This document shows positions 8,322 to 17,176 of a DNA stretch of 64,000 bases, one piece after another. Positions within the stretch are counted from its first letter, which is position 1. Each line of letters opens with the position of its first letter. The notes under the pieces are model-generated. The model was not told where the DNA came from, did no database searches, and saw nothing but the letters and a program-made list of their open reading frames with translations. Source of the DNA: Salinivirgaceae bacterium (GTDB taxonomy: Bacteria; Bacteroidota; Bacteroidia; Bacteroidales; SZUA-534); the NCBI GenBank assembly GCA_016284875.1, contig JAEEPS010000007.1, positions 1 through 64,000 on the forward strand, written 5' to 3'. Position numbers and translations under genes: made by a program.

Positions 8322-10400
8322 TCAAAACTTCCACCGAATCTGCAACTTAAACTCGGTTTTGTGGTTGGCATCAATCATATTGGGCGATGTGCCGATGGCG
8401 TCGCGGTCGGCGTATGACGTGCGTGAAGCACGAGCCCAAATGGTAAGATTATCGATTGGTTTCCAAGTTATTAGCAGATATGTGCGAGTACCGCGGCCAT
8501 ACATCATCGGGATTGAATAAGCGTAAAGCACATCGTTCTCGTATGCACTCATGCGGGTGTTGTAACTGTCGGTTTCGAAGATAGCGTAACGGAAAGCAAA
8601 CGACAGCGGGTAGCGGAACGGCGTGCAGATAATGTCCTGATAGAGCAGGCAACCCTTCTCGGTGACCGAACTGCCGCTCTTATAGCCCGACAATTCAATG
8701 CGGCTCTTGAGTGTCCAGCGCTGATTGACGGCATAATTCAAATGGTAACGCGCGGTCCAGCGGCTGACGTCGGCAAGTTGCTGAAGTTCTGTGCTGTCGG
8801 CGGCAATAGATTTTTCGCAAGTCTCAATCTTGAATTTCCAACTCATTGATATCGAGCGGTTTGCTGCAAAATCGGCTTGCGCCAGAAAATCATTTCCGCG
8901 TGATGGGGCGTTCAGTCCGTTCCGCAGCCACGGGAAGCGGTAGATGTCGTAGTAAGCCGATAATTTCCAACGTTTTATGGGCGTGGCTTCAACGCCGAAA
9001 AAGAATCCTTCTTCGTTCTGCGTTTTCGAGCCTTCGGCAAATCCGCCCGCATAACGTGCCTGATAATCACGCGAATAGTTGCGGTACAAAACCGATGCGC
9101 GCAAACCAGGCGCAAGGCTCATCAGCGAACCCACAACAGCCGCACGTCCGCCGTTGGCCGAAATTGCGTACTCGCCAAAAAGGTATAGGGCGCTGAACGA
9201 ATATTGTGCATCAATGCTGATATTCAGGTTTTTACGGCCGTCGAAATCGAATTTGTAGAGCGGCTGCGGCTTCTTCACAAAATCCTTGTCGAACTGATAG
9301 CCCAACGCCGTGGCACCTATGCGGAAATTGTTGCGGTTGAAGTTGATATTTGTGCCCCAAACGCTCTCTGTTACAGCATCTTCCTTCTCAATCTGCTTCG
9401 GTGTGGCGTGCAGCCCCAAAGTTCCAAAAGCCGTAAATCCGCCTTCACCTGCGTCGGTCGAATCCTGCTCGGTAAGCGTGGCGTCAATCTTCTTGTGCGA
9501 TCCGAAAGCCGTGAATTGCAATTCGTTGAATTTTAGTGTGGTGGCCACACCGCGGCAGAAAAGATTCTCGTCGGCCGATGAGTATTTGCGGATGCCAGTG
9601 CCCTTTTTGCGGATGTCCATCACAAAGGCCGATTTGCCAGTCGACATTCCCGACCAAGCCACCAACCCCTGCCCGAACCGCGCGTGAAAATCGCCCACAA
9701 TGAGCGTTTCAATGGGGCCGATGTCGCTCACGGCGATGTAGGCCGAATAGTAGTCGAAACCTTTGCGCTGATGCCCGCGAAAAAACTGCTCGCCAGCATC
9801 TTTTTCGGCCGTCACGCCAGCCATCAGTTGGCGGTTGTAGTTGAATGAGTAGCGGCTGAAAATCTTTAAATCGTTGCCCGGATAATATTTTTCGGGTGAT
9901 GCATTCCGCACAGAATCAGACACATCGGCAAACCCGTCCATCTGCTCGGCAACTTTTGTCACCCGGCTGAAAAGTTCGTTTTTTCCGCGAGCAAGCGCCC
10001 GTTTTACGCTGAATCCCGACTGTGCATCGGCATCGCCCAACCTGACAAACGGCAGAAGGCGAAAAATATCGGTTTGGTCGAAGCCGTCAACCATTGCCAA
10101 CTCGTAGAGAGTGAGCATCGGGCCGTTGCGGCGCACATAGTCGGTCAGGCTTGCAATCTGAAACTCATTCAGGAAATGAAGTTTGGCAAGGTCTTCAGCC
10201 GTGGCCGAATTCAAATTGATGGGATTCTGCACAAAATATTCCAAATCTTCGGCAATCTGCTCTAAATCAGCATCTTCATCGAGTTCTTCCGACAAATTTT
10301 CGATCAAAGTCTCAACCGTTTGCCGACCATCACCATCGGTTTGGGCATAGAGCCCGACGGCAGCAAGAAGAAACATCGATGCAAAAACAACCCGAAGCAT
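8322..10400 (-). CDS. Secreted helix-hairpin-helix protein with outer-membrane barrel-like C-terminus
   Basis: This 692-residue protein has a signal peptide (about 1-19, ending LYAQ) and tandem helix-hairpin-helix motifs (NLNSATAEDLAKLHFLNEF, about 59-77, then TLYELAMVDGFDQTDIFRLL). A long region of alternating aromatic and polar strands ends in KLQIRWKF, a terminal aromatic typical of outer-membrane beta barrels. HhH motifs usually contact DNA without sequence specificity, as in ComEA; here they would sit in the periplasm or at the outer membrane. The ATG overlaps the stop of the upstream protease gene (TGATG), so the two are probably translationally coupled. The exact function is unknown. 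Confidence 0.75.
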   Translation of the reverse strand: MLRVVFASMFLLAAVGLYAQTDGDGRQTVETLIENLSEELDEDADLEQIAEDLEYFVQNPINLNSATAEDLAKLHFLNEFQIASLTDYVRRNGPMLTLYELAMVDGFDQTDIFRLLPFVRLGDADAQSGFSVKRALARGKNELFSRVTKVAEQMDGFADVSDSVRNASPEKYYPGNDLKIFSRYSFNYNRQLMAGVTAEKDAGEQFFRGHQRKGFDYYSAYIAVSDIGPIETLIVGDFHARFGQGLVAWSGMSTGKSAFVMDIRKKGTGIRKYSSADENLFCRGVATTLKFNELQFTAFGSHKKIDATLTEQDSTDAGEGGFTAFGTLGLHATPKQIEKEDAVTESVWGTNINFNRNNFRIGATALGYQFDKDFVKKPQPLYKFDFDGRKNLNISIDAQYSFSALYLFGEYAISANGGRAAVVGSLMSLAPGLRASVLYRNYSRDYQARYAGGFAEGSKTQNEEGFFFGVEATPIKRWKLSAYYDIYRFPWLRNGLNAPSRGNDFLAQADFAANRSISMSWKFKIETCEKSIAADSTELQQLADVSRWTARYHLNYAVNQRWTLKSRIELSGYKSGSSVTEKGCLLYQDIICTPFRYPLSFAFRYAIFETDSYNTRMSAYENDVLYAYSIPMMYGRGTRTYLLITWKPIDNLTIWARASRTSYADRDAIGTSPNMIDANHKTEFKLQIRWKF

Positions 10401-11269
10401 CAGATAAAAATTTTCTTATTGATTATCAGTGATATGATATTCAAGATAATGAAACTTGCAAGGCAGGTCATTGCCGAAATGGCGACCGCCAACGTGAAAA
10501 TTCCGGTTGTGAGGCTAGTCCATCGGCCCACAGCCGTGCCAATCACCATCGCATCAACATTCAAAAGAGTTAATACAACGTTGATTATCAGCAGAATGAT
10601 GACTATTGCAAGCAGCCCTGTGCCCAAGCCTTTGAGGTCGGGCGGGCTCAATTCCATATGCGCCGAAATACAGATGGCAAGATAGAGAAACACCCAAAAC
10701 TGCCATTGGTGCAGGTGTCCGCCGGTGAAAAGCGCGTAAATCATATCGGACGATGAAGCGAAAACGTTCACCATCAGCGACATAAATCCCGACAACGATG
10801 TGAAACTTGCCGGTGACCCGTGAAGCGCGGTCAGCAACGCTTGATTGTTCGGTAGCAAAAATCTGACTAACAGATAGATAATCAGTGAGCCGAATAGAAT
10901 CGGCCCCAAAGCGATGAAGAAATTTCCAATCTGCGCCCACGGGTTGCGCGGGTTGTAGGCGTGGTTGACGTAGCCCAAAGTGCCGTCTTCGCCGTTGGGC
11001 GAATAAAGTTTTATCTCTGTGATTCTGTGCAGGAAAGGGATGCAAAGCAGCGCGTGCCCCAACTCGTGCACCGGCGTGCCTATCCAACCGGTGAAGTAGA
11101 TGTCGGATTTTTCGCCCAAAATGTTGACGAAAAGCCGCCGCGTATATCGTGCTAATAGATAGAGTATCAGCCCAAAAACAAAGAATACCCCGAAAATCGA
11201 GAGTAGTTGGAAAAGGGTGGTCAGCAACACTTTCCCGACGAAAGGCCAAAACTCAAACAACGTGCTCAT
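10400..11269 (-). CDS. M50-like integral membrane metalloprotease
   Basis: The start at 11269 (MSTLFEFWPFVGKVLL) makes a protein of about 289 residues. It was preferred over an upstream extension because its ATG overlaps the previous gene's TGA as ATGA. It has several membrane helices and a zinc-binding motif HELGHALL within GTPVHELGHALLCIPF, with a downstream NPRNPWAQIGNFFIALGP block, as in membrane-embedded zinc peptidases. The substrate is unknown. It lies between two predicted outer-membrane proteins, sharing overlapping start/stop codons with both. Whether it matures, degrades or senses either partner is inference only. Confidence 0.7.
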   Translation of the reverse strand: MSTLFEFWPFVGKVLLTTLFQLLSIFGVFFVFGLILYLLARYTRRLFVNILGEKSDIYFTGWIGTPVHELGHALLCIPFLHRITEIKLYSPNGEDGTLGYVNHAYNPRNPWAQIGNFFIALGPILFGSLIIYLLVRFLLPNNQALLTALHGSPASFTSLSGFMSLMVNVFASSSDMIYALFTGGHLHQWQFWVFLYLAICISAHMELSPPDLKGLGTGLLAIVIILLIINVVLTLLNVDAMVIGTAVGRWTSLTTGIFTLAVAISAMTCLASFIILNIISLIINKKIFI

Positions 11270-12066
11270 AATGAGTATTTTAATGAAACTTGTGTTGACA
11301 TTGGCAGGTATTGGTGTGTCGAGAATGCGAAGTCGAACGTCAAGCCTTTGAAGGTGTAGCCTGCGCCAAAGCAAAACTCATTTGGCTTTGAGCGGAAGCC
11401 TGTCCGCAGATATAAGTTGCTGATTAACTGATATTCAAGTCCAACTTTGCAGCTCAAGTCGGTCTGCATTGTTTTTTCAACTTCGGCGGCCAACTGCACA
11501 ATCTGTGAGAAGAAATAGTTGACGCCGAAACGGAACGAAGTGTTCACACGCTCGTCTTCGTATTCGGCCATTTTGGCTCGAGTAGGGTTGAAAACGTGCA
11601 CGCCAACTTGCATATTATCAATAGGTTTAGCCTGCAAACCCACTTCAAACAGAAAGACGCCATTGTTGCCGTAAGCCGACGGTTGGTTGATGTTGAGATA
11701 ATCGAACTGCAAGCCCGCCGACACGCGCTCGCCAAACTGCCGCGCATAGGCCAATCCAAAACTGTTTTCGGAATATTCCGAATAGCCAAACCTATTGAAA
11801 CTCAAGGCAAAATTACCCGTGCGAGTGTGCAGTGCCGCCGCCACCGATTTGGTGCTTGTTTCGGCCAATTGGAAACGGTTTTGGTAGTTGATGCCGACAG
11901 CAAATTTTTGCAAATCAGCCAATCCCGCTTGGTTATTGTTCACCGACCAGAGTCCGTTCTGCATAACCGACGCGTTGGCCATTGCTTCAAAATTGCCGTC
12001 CTGTGCGCCCGCTGTCACCGCCGCAGCCAGCAAAACCGCAAGAATTATGAATCTGTGCTTCCCCAC
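11266..12066 (-). CDS. Small outer-membrane beta-barrel protein, function unknown
   Basis: About 266 residues with a signal peptide (GKHRFIILAVLLAAAVTAGAQ) and a mature region beginning NFEAMANASVMQNGLWSV followed by regular amphipathic strands, ending VSLKYSL. It resembles the PorV/PorQ-like family of Bacteroidota outer-membrane proteins, but I cannot assign it to either. The start is placed at a GTG (12066), because the longer ATG reading would begin upstream of a good promoter (12087-12117) and would spoil the signal peptide. First gene of a three-gene coupled unit. Confidence 0.65.
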   Translation of the reverse strand: MGKHRFIILAVLLAAAVTAGAQDGNFEAMANASVMQNGLWSVNNNQAGLADLQKFAVGINYQNRFQLAETSTKSVAAALHTRTGNFALSFNRFGYSEYSENSFGLAYARQFGERVSAGLQFDYLNINQPSAYGNNGVFLFEVGLQAKPIDNMQVGVHVFNPTRAKMAEYEDERVNTSFRFGVNYFFSQIVQLAAEVEKTMQTDLSCKVGLEYQLISNLYLRTGFRSKPNEFCFGAGYTFKGLTFDFAFSTHQYLPMSTQVSLKYSL

Positions 12067-12086
12067 AACAATGTGATTTTGTTGTT

Positions 12087-12117
12087 GCAAGATACAAATG
12101 ATTAACGCAAACACAAA
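12087..12117 (-). promoter_or_regulatory. Promoter of the barrel/protease/HhH operon
   Basis: Minus strand: TTTG (12117-12114), 19 bases, TATCTTGC (12094-12087), close to TTTG-N19-TAnnTTTG. Transcription would start about 8 bases on, which supports the GTG start at 12066. The opposite strand carries TATCTTTG at 12161-12168, a candidate -7 box for the divergent serine hydrolase. Confidence 0.55.
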
Positions 12118-12186
12118 CGGAAAAACGCTAACTGTATCATCTGCTTTCTAAAATCAAGATTATCTTTGCAGCCACAACAAAAAACG

Positions 12187-13464
12187 ATGATTACAAACTA
12201 CATAAAACAGGTTTGGCCGATGATTGTGGCGGCGGTAGCAATGGTGGTTGTGTGTCATATTGGAAGCCACCAGAATAGCACTGAACCAGCAGAAACGGTC
12301 GTTGCCGAGCAACCGCAGAAAATCACACGTTGCACCTTTACAAAAGAACAGATTGCCGCCATTGATTCTATTGTTGAGCGAAAATGCCAAAACGGCAAAT
12401 TCAATGGTGTGATTCTTATCGGACAGAAAGACAGCGTTTTGTACGAAAGAGCCAACGGATACGCAAATATCAGCGAAAGCATACTCAATACCGACACAAC
12501 AGCATTTCAACTAGCATCGGTCTCGAAGCAGTTCACAGCCGTAGCCATTCTTCAACTCTACGAGCGCGGTCGCTTACGATTAACCGACAGCGTTGCCAAA
12601 TATCTGCCGGGGTTCCCCTACCCCGATATCACAATACATCATCTTCTTGTGCATCGGTCAGGATTGCCAAACTATCACTACCTGTGCGACCGCAAGCCGA
12701 TGCTTGACGACCCCTATTTCAGCAACCAACAGATTGTTGCGGAGTTGATTGAAGCCAATGCAGGACGTTTTTTTCGGCCAAACCGACAATTCCAATATAG
12801 CAACACTGGTTACGCTGTTCTGGCCGCAGTAGTTGAAGCCGTGTCCGGATTAAAATTCGAGAATTATCTGCAACGAAACATCTTTGAACCGCTACAGATG
12901 AACCACACTTTCACATATCGCGCAATGCCAAGTGTCAGTTATCCACCACATGCCACAGGATATGTGAGCCGAAACAAGCCTGCAGACGACAACTATCTGG
13001 ACCATTATTTAGGCGACAAAGGCGTGTACTCAACCGCCACCGATCTTTTGAAATGGGACCAAGGTCTCTATTCGGGCAAAATCATCAACCCTGACACTCT
13101 TCAATTGGCTTTCCAGCCTATGGGACGCCGTATTCGTTTCGGCACCAATTACGGCTATGGTTGGCGCATCACAACATACGCTGACACCATCCCGATTCAA
13201 TTCCACAGCGGCTGGTGGCACGGCTTCAAGACAATGCTTGTTCGTATGCCGCACGATACTGCCACAATCGTTGTACTGCGCAACGGCATCAACCGCGATG
13301 GTGGTTTAGGCATGACTCAAATACTTGACATCCTTTATTCTTCTGTTCCGACGGACACTGCATTATTCGAATCAGATAATTCTGATCCCTACGAAATAGC
13401 AGAGACAGATTCTATATCAAGTTTAATAATGGATTCAGCGGAAGTTGTTGACACACTTCCTTAA
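12187..13464 (+). CDS. Beta-lactamase-family (class C-like) serine hydrolase
   Basis: About 425 residues. An N-terminal hydrophobic segment (VWPMIVAAVAMVVVCHIG) acts as signal or anchor. The penicillin-binding fold has its catalytic triplets: SVSK (about 111-114) in FQLASVSKQFTA, YSN in FQYSNTGYAVLA, and HSG in FHSGWWHGF. The family includes D-aminopeptidases, esterases and penicillin-binding proteins as well as beta-lactamases, so the substrate is open. The ATG at 12187 is chosen over one seven codons upstream because a TATCTTTG box ends at 12168. A Ser/Asp-rich tail of about 40 residues follows the domain. It is a single gene, divergent from the barrel operon. Confidence 0.85.
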   Translation: MITNYIKQVWPMIVAAVAMVVVCHIGSHQNSTEPAETVVAEQPQKITRCTFTKEQIAAIDSIVERKCQNGKFNGVILIGQKDSVLYERANGYANISESILNTDTTAFQLASVSKQFTAVAILQLYERGRLRLTDSVAKYLPGFPYPDITIHHLLVHRSGLPNYHYLCDRKPMLDDPYFSNQQIVAELIEANAGRFFRPNRQFQYSNTGYAVLAAVVEAVSGLKFENYLQRNIFEPLQMNHTFTYRAMPSVSYPPHATGYVSRNKPADDNYLDHYLGDKGVYSTATDLLKWDQGLYSGKIINPDTLQLAFQPMGRRIRFGTNYGYGWRITTYADTIPIQFHSGWWHGFKTMLVRMPHDTATIVVLRNGINRDGGLGMTQILDILYSSVPTDTALFESDNSDPYEIAETDSISSLIMDSAEVVDTLP

Positions 13465-13524
13465 ACTGATTATTTCAAAGACAGAGAGTTGTCTGAATTA
13501 TCCGGTCAATCACTGTGTTACAAG

Positions 13525-13559
13525 ACAAAAAAAGAGTCGCACAAACATTTGTGCAACTC
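13525..13559 (-). terminator. Terminator of the porP-gldKLMN operon
   Basis: On the minus strand GAGTTGCACAAA pairs with TTTGTGCGACTC, with one mismatch, followed by CTTTTTTTG. It lies 25 bp past the gldN stop. The plus-strand side has only a weak T-rich tail, so it serves the minus-strand operon best. Confidence 0.8.
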
Positions 13560-13583
13560 CTTTAAATTTGAATCAACAAGGGA

Positions 13584-14435
13584 TCAATACTCCCACAAAT
13601 CCTGTTCGAAATCAGTAATTGTCTTCTTCAATGCCTCTGCCTCAAGCAACGACTGGATACCTAAAGAATACTCTGAAATACCACGGTCATCATATACGTT
13701 CGAGACTTTAATGATGAAACTGTTGAAATAGCGTTTGAAGAAGATGTCGTCAAATGTACGGCGCTCGGCATCGTTGTTGTTGTTGAACACCTCGTGATTA
13801 GCCAAAATACGGCGCACTTCAGGGAAATAAATCCAGAACACGTACGACTTACGAACCTCTTGCTCATCATCACCACTACCATCGTCTTTAACATAGAAGC
13901 GTATTGGGCTCAGGCCAATGATGCGCACTTCCATTGTTGAATGCTGACGGTCGAAGAACCAGTCTTCCTTCAGCCAATATTGCTTAACCTCATTCGTCTT
14001 TATTTCACCCTTGATAGTAACAGGAATCTCATTACCATCTTCGTCAAAGGTGTTAATCGTTTGCTCAGTTGCGCCAAAAGCGTTTTCAATCTGAGTACGG
14101 CTCATAGGCTGAGTGAAACGGTCATCTTCTGTATTATAAGCAGTCAAACCCTCTGTGCTAATACCCCACATCAGCAAGTCGATCAAACTCTTACGCTCTT
14201 GGCCGATAGGCTCGGTTGGATAATAAAGGTTAAGATTGATTTTCTCACGCAAGTCGATAACTCGCCAAACACGTTTTTTATACATGGCATCAGCCTCTCT
14301 CAGGAACTTGTACGGAACGGGTTTCCTGTTAGGAACATGCTCTTTTGCATATATATCATCTTGCACCTGTGCGTTCACATTACCAGCGAATAGCACACCC
14401 ATTAGCAAAACCGGTATTAAAAACAATTTTTTCAT
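13584..14435 (-). CDS. gldN: Type IX secretion protein GldN/PorN
   Basis: GldN is the periplasmic partner of GldM and the GldK ring in the type IX secretion system. The start at 14435 (MKKLFLIPVLLMGVLFAG) gives 283 residues with a signal peptide cleaved near NVNAQ. Family blocks are visible: DDIYAKEHVPNRKPVPY, then ADAMYKKRVWRVIDLREK, and FWIYFPEVRRILANHEVFN. An earlier TTG in frame was rejected. It is the last gene of porP-gldKLMN, 12 bp after gldM, and is followed by a terminator. Confidence 0.93.
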   Translation of the reverse strand: MKKLFLIPVLLMGVLFAGNVNAQVQDDIYAKEHVPNRKPVPYKFLREADAMYKKRVWRVIDLREKINLNLYYPTEPIGQERKSLIDLLMWGISTEGLTAYNTEDDRFTQPMSRTQIENAFGATEQTINTFDEDGNEIPVTIKGEIKTNEVKQYWLKEDWFFDRQHSTMEVRIIGLSPIRFYVKDDGSGDDEQEVRKSYVFWIYFPEVRRILANHEVFNNNNDAERRTFDDIFFKRYFNSFIIKVSNVYDDRGISEYSLGIQSLLEAEALKKTITDFEQDLWEY

Positions 14436-14447
14436 ACGACTCAAATT

Positions 14448-16058
14448 TTATTTAACCTTAAACACTATAGGCGACAATGCTCTTGGAACACCATCCGGAC
14501 CTACTGCCTCGATATTCTCTATAATCAGCTTCGAATTATTTTTCAAACCTTTAATCAAGTTCTTAACTTCAGCATCAAACGTTCCACCTGTTTTGGGCAA
14601 TTCCTTTGTCATACCTCCACTCACGGTTGTGGTCACTGTGTACTTTGTGATTTTGAACTTCAAATCGAATACAAAATCCTCCAAATCAGCTTGCACTCCG
14701 CTGGCTGCACTCAAAATGCTCTTGTCGATGTTGCCACTACTATACCCCATAACCTTTGCTTTTGGCTCAGGAATAGTCTTTATACGGAACAGCATGCTTC
14801 CCATGCTCTTAGTCTTGCCGTCAATCTCAGCCGAAACACCCACACTGACTGTTCCTGAACGCTTGGTCGGCTTAACCTCATAAGCATTGCCAACCTTCTT
14901 AATGGTAGCACCACCATCAGGAATGCTGACTTTAATCTTATCGGCAGGAATACCCGGAACCGAGATGGCAACAGGGTTCTCGATACCATAATAGAACACG
15001 TTCATCTTGGTCGGAGAGATAACCAGACTTGGCTCAGCCACCTGATACGACTCCTCAAACGGATAACTCGATACCGTGCCATCTGGACGAGGAATGCGGA
15101 TCAAACCGCCCCATTTACGCTCACCAAGTGACGATGCCACTTTCTTGTATACACCTTTACCACCTGTTACGGTCAGAGTCTCGTATGCGCCCACCATTTC
15201 GTAATTCTCGGGACCATTCTTTTTGTACGAACCCACCAGAATCTCGGGAGCCTGAGTTGAGTCGAACGCCGCAAGGAAGATTGTGGCGGTGTACTCATTG
15301 CCTCTCATTACATAATTAGAGTTCGGAATAACCGTAGCTGACAAAGCGTTGAATTTGAAATCACCAGCACTAATTTGCTTGAACAGATAGTTGATAACGT
15401 CAGTCTCAATGTTCTTGATGTCAGTTTTCAACTTATCCAACATAACAATATCAGCCACTGCCGGAATGTGCTCAAAAGTACGAGCCTCCCATGTATGAAT
15501 GGCTCCTTCCTTATCAGTGTGGCTATCGGTGTTCAGTGTGCCTTTTATTCCGTCAATAATACTTACTTCACTTTCAGGAATGAGAGCCAGCGCAGCTTCG
15601 CGATATTCATTCAATTTGTTTTTGAGAATCTCGCCGCGTCCCTCCAAAATGAAATACTGACCACCAAAATCAATATTATCTTTTGAGTTCATCGAATCAA
15701 TGACATACCTATCACCTTTGATCACATTCTCAACATTGCTGTTTTCCGCCAAAGTCAGGAATCCTTTTTTGTAGTTCTCAATAAGATTGCAAAGGGTGTC
15801 GGTTAATTCCTTAAAGCCGTCTGCCTTATCTTTCCAAGGTCTAACTTTGTTCTCATTGATAGTCAGCTGCTTGTCAAACTCATCATAGACCTTTTGGTTT
15901 TTGGTCTCGTAGTTTTTTACAGTTTTTCCCAAACTTTCACTAACAAGCACAAAAGAGTCCAATACGTCTTTCGATACGTTCAGAGCCAACATACATGTTA
16001 AGAACAAGTACATCAGGCCTATCATTTGTTGCCTAGGCGTTTCCTTGCCGTGACCCAT
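14448..16058 (-). CDS. gldM: Type IX secretion/gliding motor protein GldM/PorM
   Basis: GldM spans the periplasm and, with GldL, forms the proton-driven motor of type IX secretion. The 536 residues have one N-terminal helix (QMIGLMYLFLTCMLALNVS, about 11-29), a long helical bundle, then beta-rich D2-D4 domains (SATVIPNSNYVMRGNEYTA and the FYYGIENPVAISVPGIPADK block). Length matches the family. The C-terminal domains dock to GldK/GldN at the outer membrane. It lies 20 bp from gldL and 12 bp from gldN. Confidence 0.95.
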   Translation of the reverse strand: MGHGKETPRQQMIGLMYLFLTCMLALNVSKDVLDSFVLVSESLGKTVKNYETKNQKVYDEFDKQLTINENKVRPWKDKADGFKELTDTLCNLIENYKKGFLTLAENSNVENVIKGDRYVIDSMNSKDNIDFGGQYFILEGRGEILKNKLNEYREAALALIPESEVSIIDGIKGTLNTDSHTDKEGAIHTWEARTFEHIPAVADIVMLDKLKTDIKNIETDVINYLFKQISAGDFKFNALSATVIPNSNYVMRGNEYTATIFLAAFDSTQAPEILVGSYKKNGPENYEMVGAYETLTVTGGKGVYKKVASSLGERKWGGLIRIPRPDGTVSSYPFEESYQVAEPSLVISPTKMNVFYYGIENPVAISVPGIPADKIKVSIPDGGATIKKVGNAYEVKPTKRSGTVSVGVSAEIDGKTKSMGSMLFRIKTIPEPKAKVMGYSSGNIDKSILSAASGVQADLEDFVFDLKFKITKYTVTTTVSGGMTKELPKTGGTFDAEVKNLIKGLKNNSKLIIENIEAVGPDGVPRALSPIVFKVK

Positions 16059-16078
16059 AGTTTCCTATACTTTATTAA

Positions 16079-17125
16079 TTACTTAATATTCAGTGACGAA
16101 AGCATATTGCCGTAAACGTTGTTCAACGATGCGACATTCTGCTCCAAAAGTTGAACACCTTGATTCAGTTTCTTAGTATTGTCTACAGTCTGATTCATAT
16201 TGTCAATCATGCTGCCGAATCCGTTGATGTATTCTTTTGATGTCTCAACCTGCTTGTTCATATTGTCGAGTTGCAACTCGTAAACTGAATTGAGTGCTGA
16301 CAAGTTCTTGTTCAAGCCACCCAATTTCTGAACGTACTCTGAACCAAGATCACCAACAGAATTCAACTCGCCAGTGAGTTTATTAGCAAATTGAGAGTAA
16401 GCCTCTGCAACCTGACTGTTGGCCTGATTGAATGATTGAGCCGAGTTTGCATACGAATCTGACAGCATACTTACAGATGCCGACAAAGCCTCTGTCGATT
16501 TTTGGTAAGCATCGCCCAATCCGGCAACTGAATCTGACGCGGCTTTCACCTTTGTCACAAAATCCTGAGTTGCAACACTTGCGTCAACTGTTGCACCCAT
16601 CTGATCGATAGTCTTATTAAGGTTAGCCAATCCTTTGCCCAATTTCTCAAACATTCCGGGAGTGATTTCGGCTTTTTCAATCATTTCGTCGAATTTGGCC
16701 AAAGCAGAACCACTGCCACCAGCATAAACTACTCCACCACCTTGAACCGGGGCACCACCTTGAGCAACTGCACCGCCAGCAGCGACACCGCCACCGCTTA
16801 CGCTACCACCTCCAACAGGAAGATCCTGTACTCTGTCGAAACTGCGTTTCGGCCTTGCTGCTGCAGGGTCTTCGTCTTCATCTTCGAGACCTGCCAACTG
16901 CGGGAATACCAATGTCCAATCCAATTCTTCTGCCAAAGGCTCAAATGCCGAGAAGAAGAAAATAAGAGCCTCGGTCAAAAGGCCGACAATCAACATTATT
17001 GATGCGCCCGGATAGTGCTGGATTTTAAACAACGCACCAACAAGTACGATTGATGCACCCCATCCGTACACATACTTCATAAAGTTTTTGTACCCCCTAC
17101 TTTGGGTTAATTCGGCAATACTCAT
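16079..17125 (-). CDS. gldL: Type IX secretion/gliding motor protein GldL/PorL (long form)
   Basis: GldL is the inner-membrane stator-like partner of GldM. Two membrane helices appear near the start (about 18-36 and 41-60, with an acidic residue in LTEALIFFFSAFEP). A Gly/Val/Ala-rich linker (about 100-135, GGGSVSGGGVAAGGAVAQGG) and a long coiled-coil-prone tail with Asn/Gln/Ser-rich heptads follow. At 348 residues it is nearer the long PorL of Porphyromonas than the shorter flavobacterial GldL, which supports Bacteroidales. The conserved N-terminus includes YVYGWGASIVLVGALFKIQH. Confidence 0.93.
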   Translation of the reverse strand: MSIAELTQSRGYKNFMKYVYGWGASIVLVGALFKIQHYPGASIMLIVGLLTEALIFFFSAFEPLAEELDWTLVFPQLAGLEDEDEDPAAARPKRSFDRVQDLPVGGGSVSGGGVAAGGAVAQGGAPVQGGGVVYAGGSGSALAKFDEMIEKAEITPGMFEKLGKGLANLNKTIDQMGATVDASVATQDFVTKVKAASDSVAGLGDAYQKSTEALSASVSMLSDSYANSAQSFNQANSQVAEAYSQFANKLTGELNSVGDLGSEYVQKLGGLNKNLSALNSVYELQLDNMNKQVETSKEYINGFGSMIDNMNQTVDNTKKLNQGVQLLEQNVASLNNVYGNMLSSLNIK

Positions 17126-17176
17126 AGCTTTTACTTAATTAATTAGTTACTTATTTTCTGTTTATTTGATTTTTGA

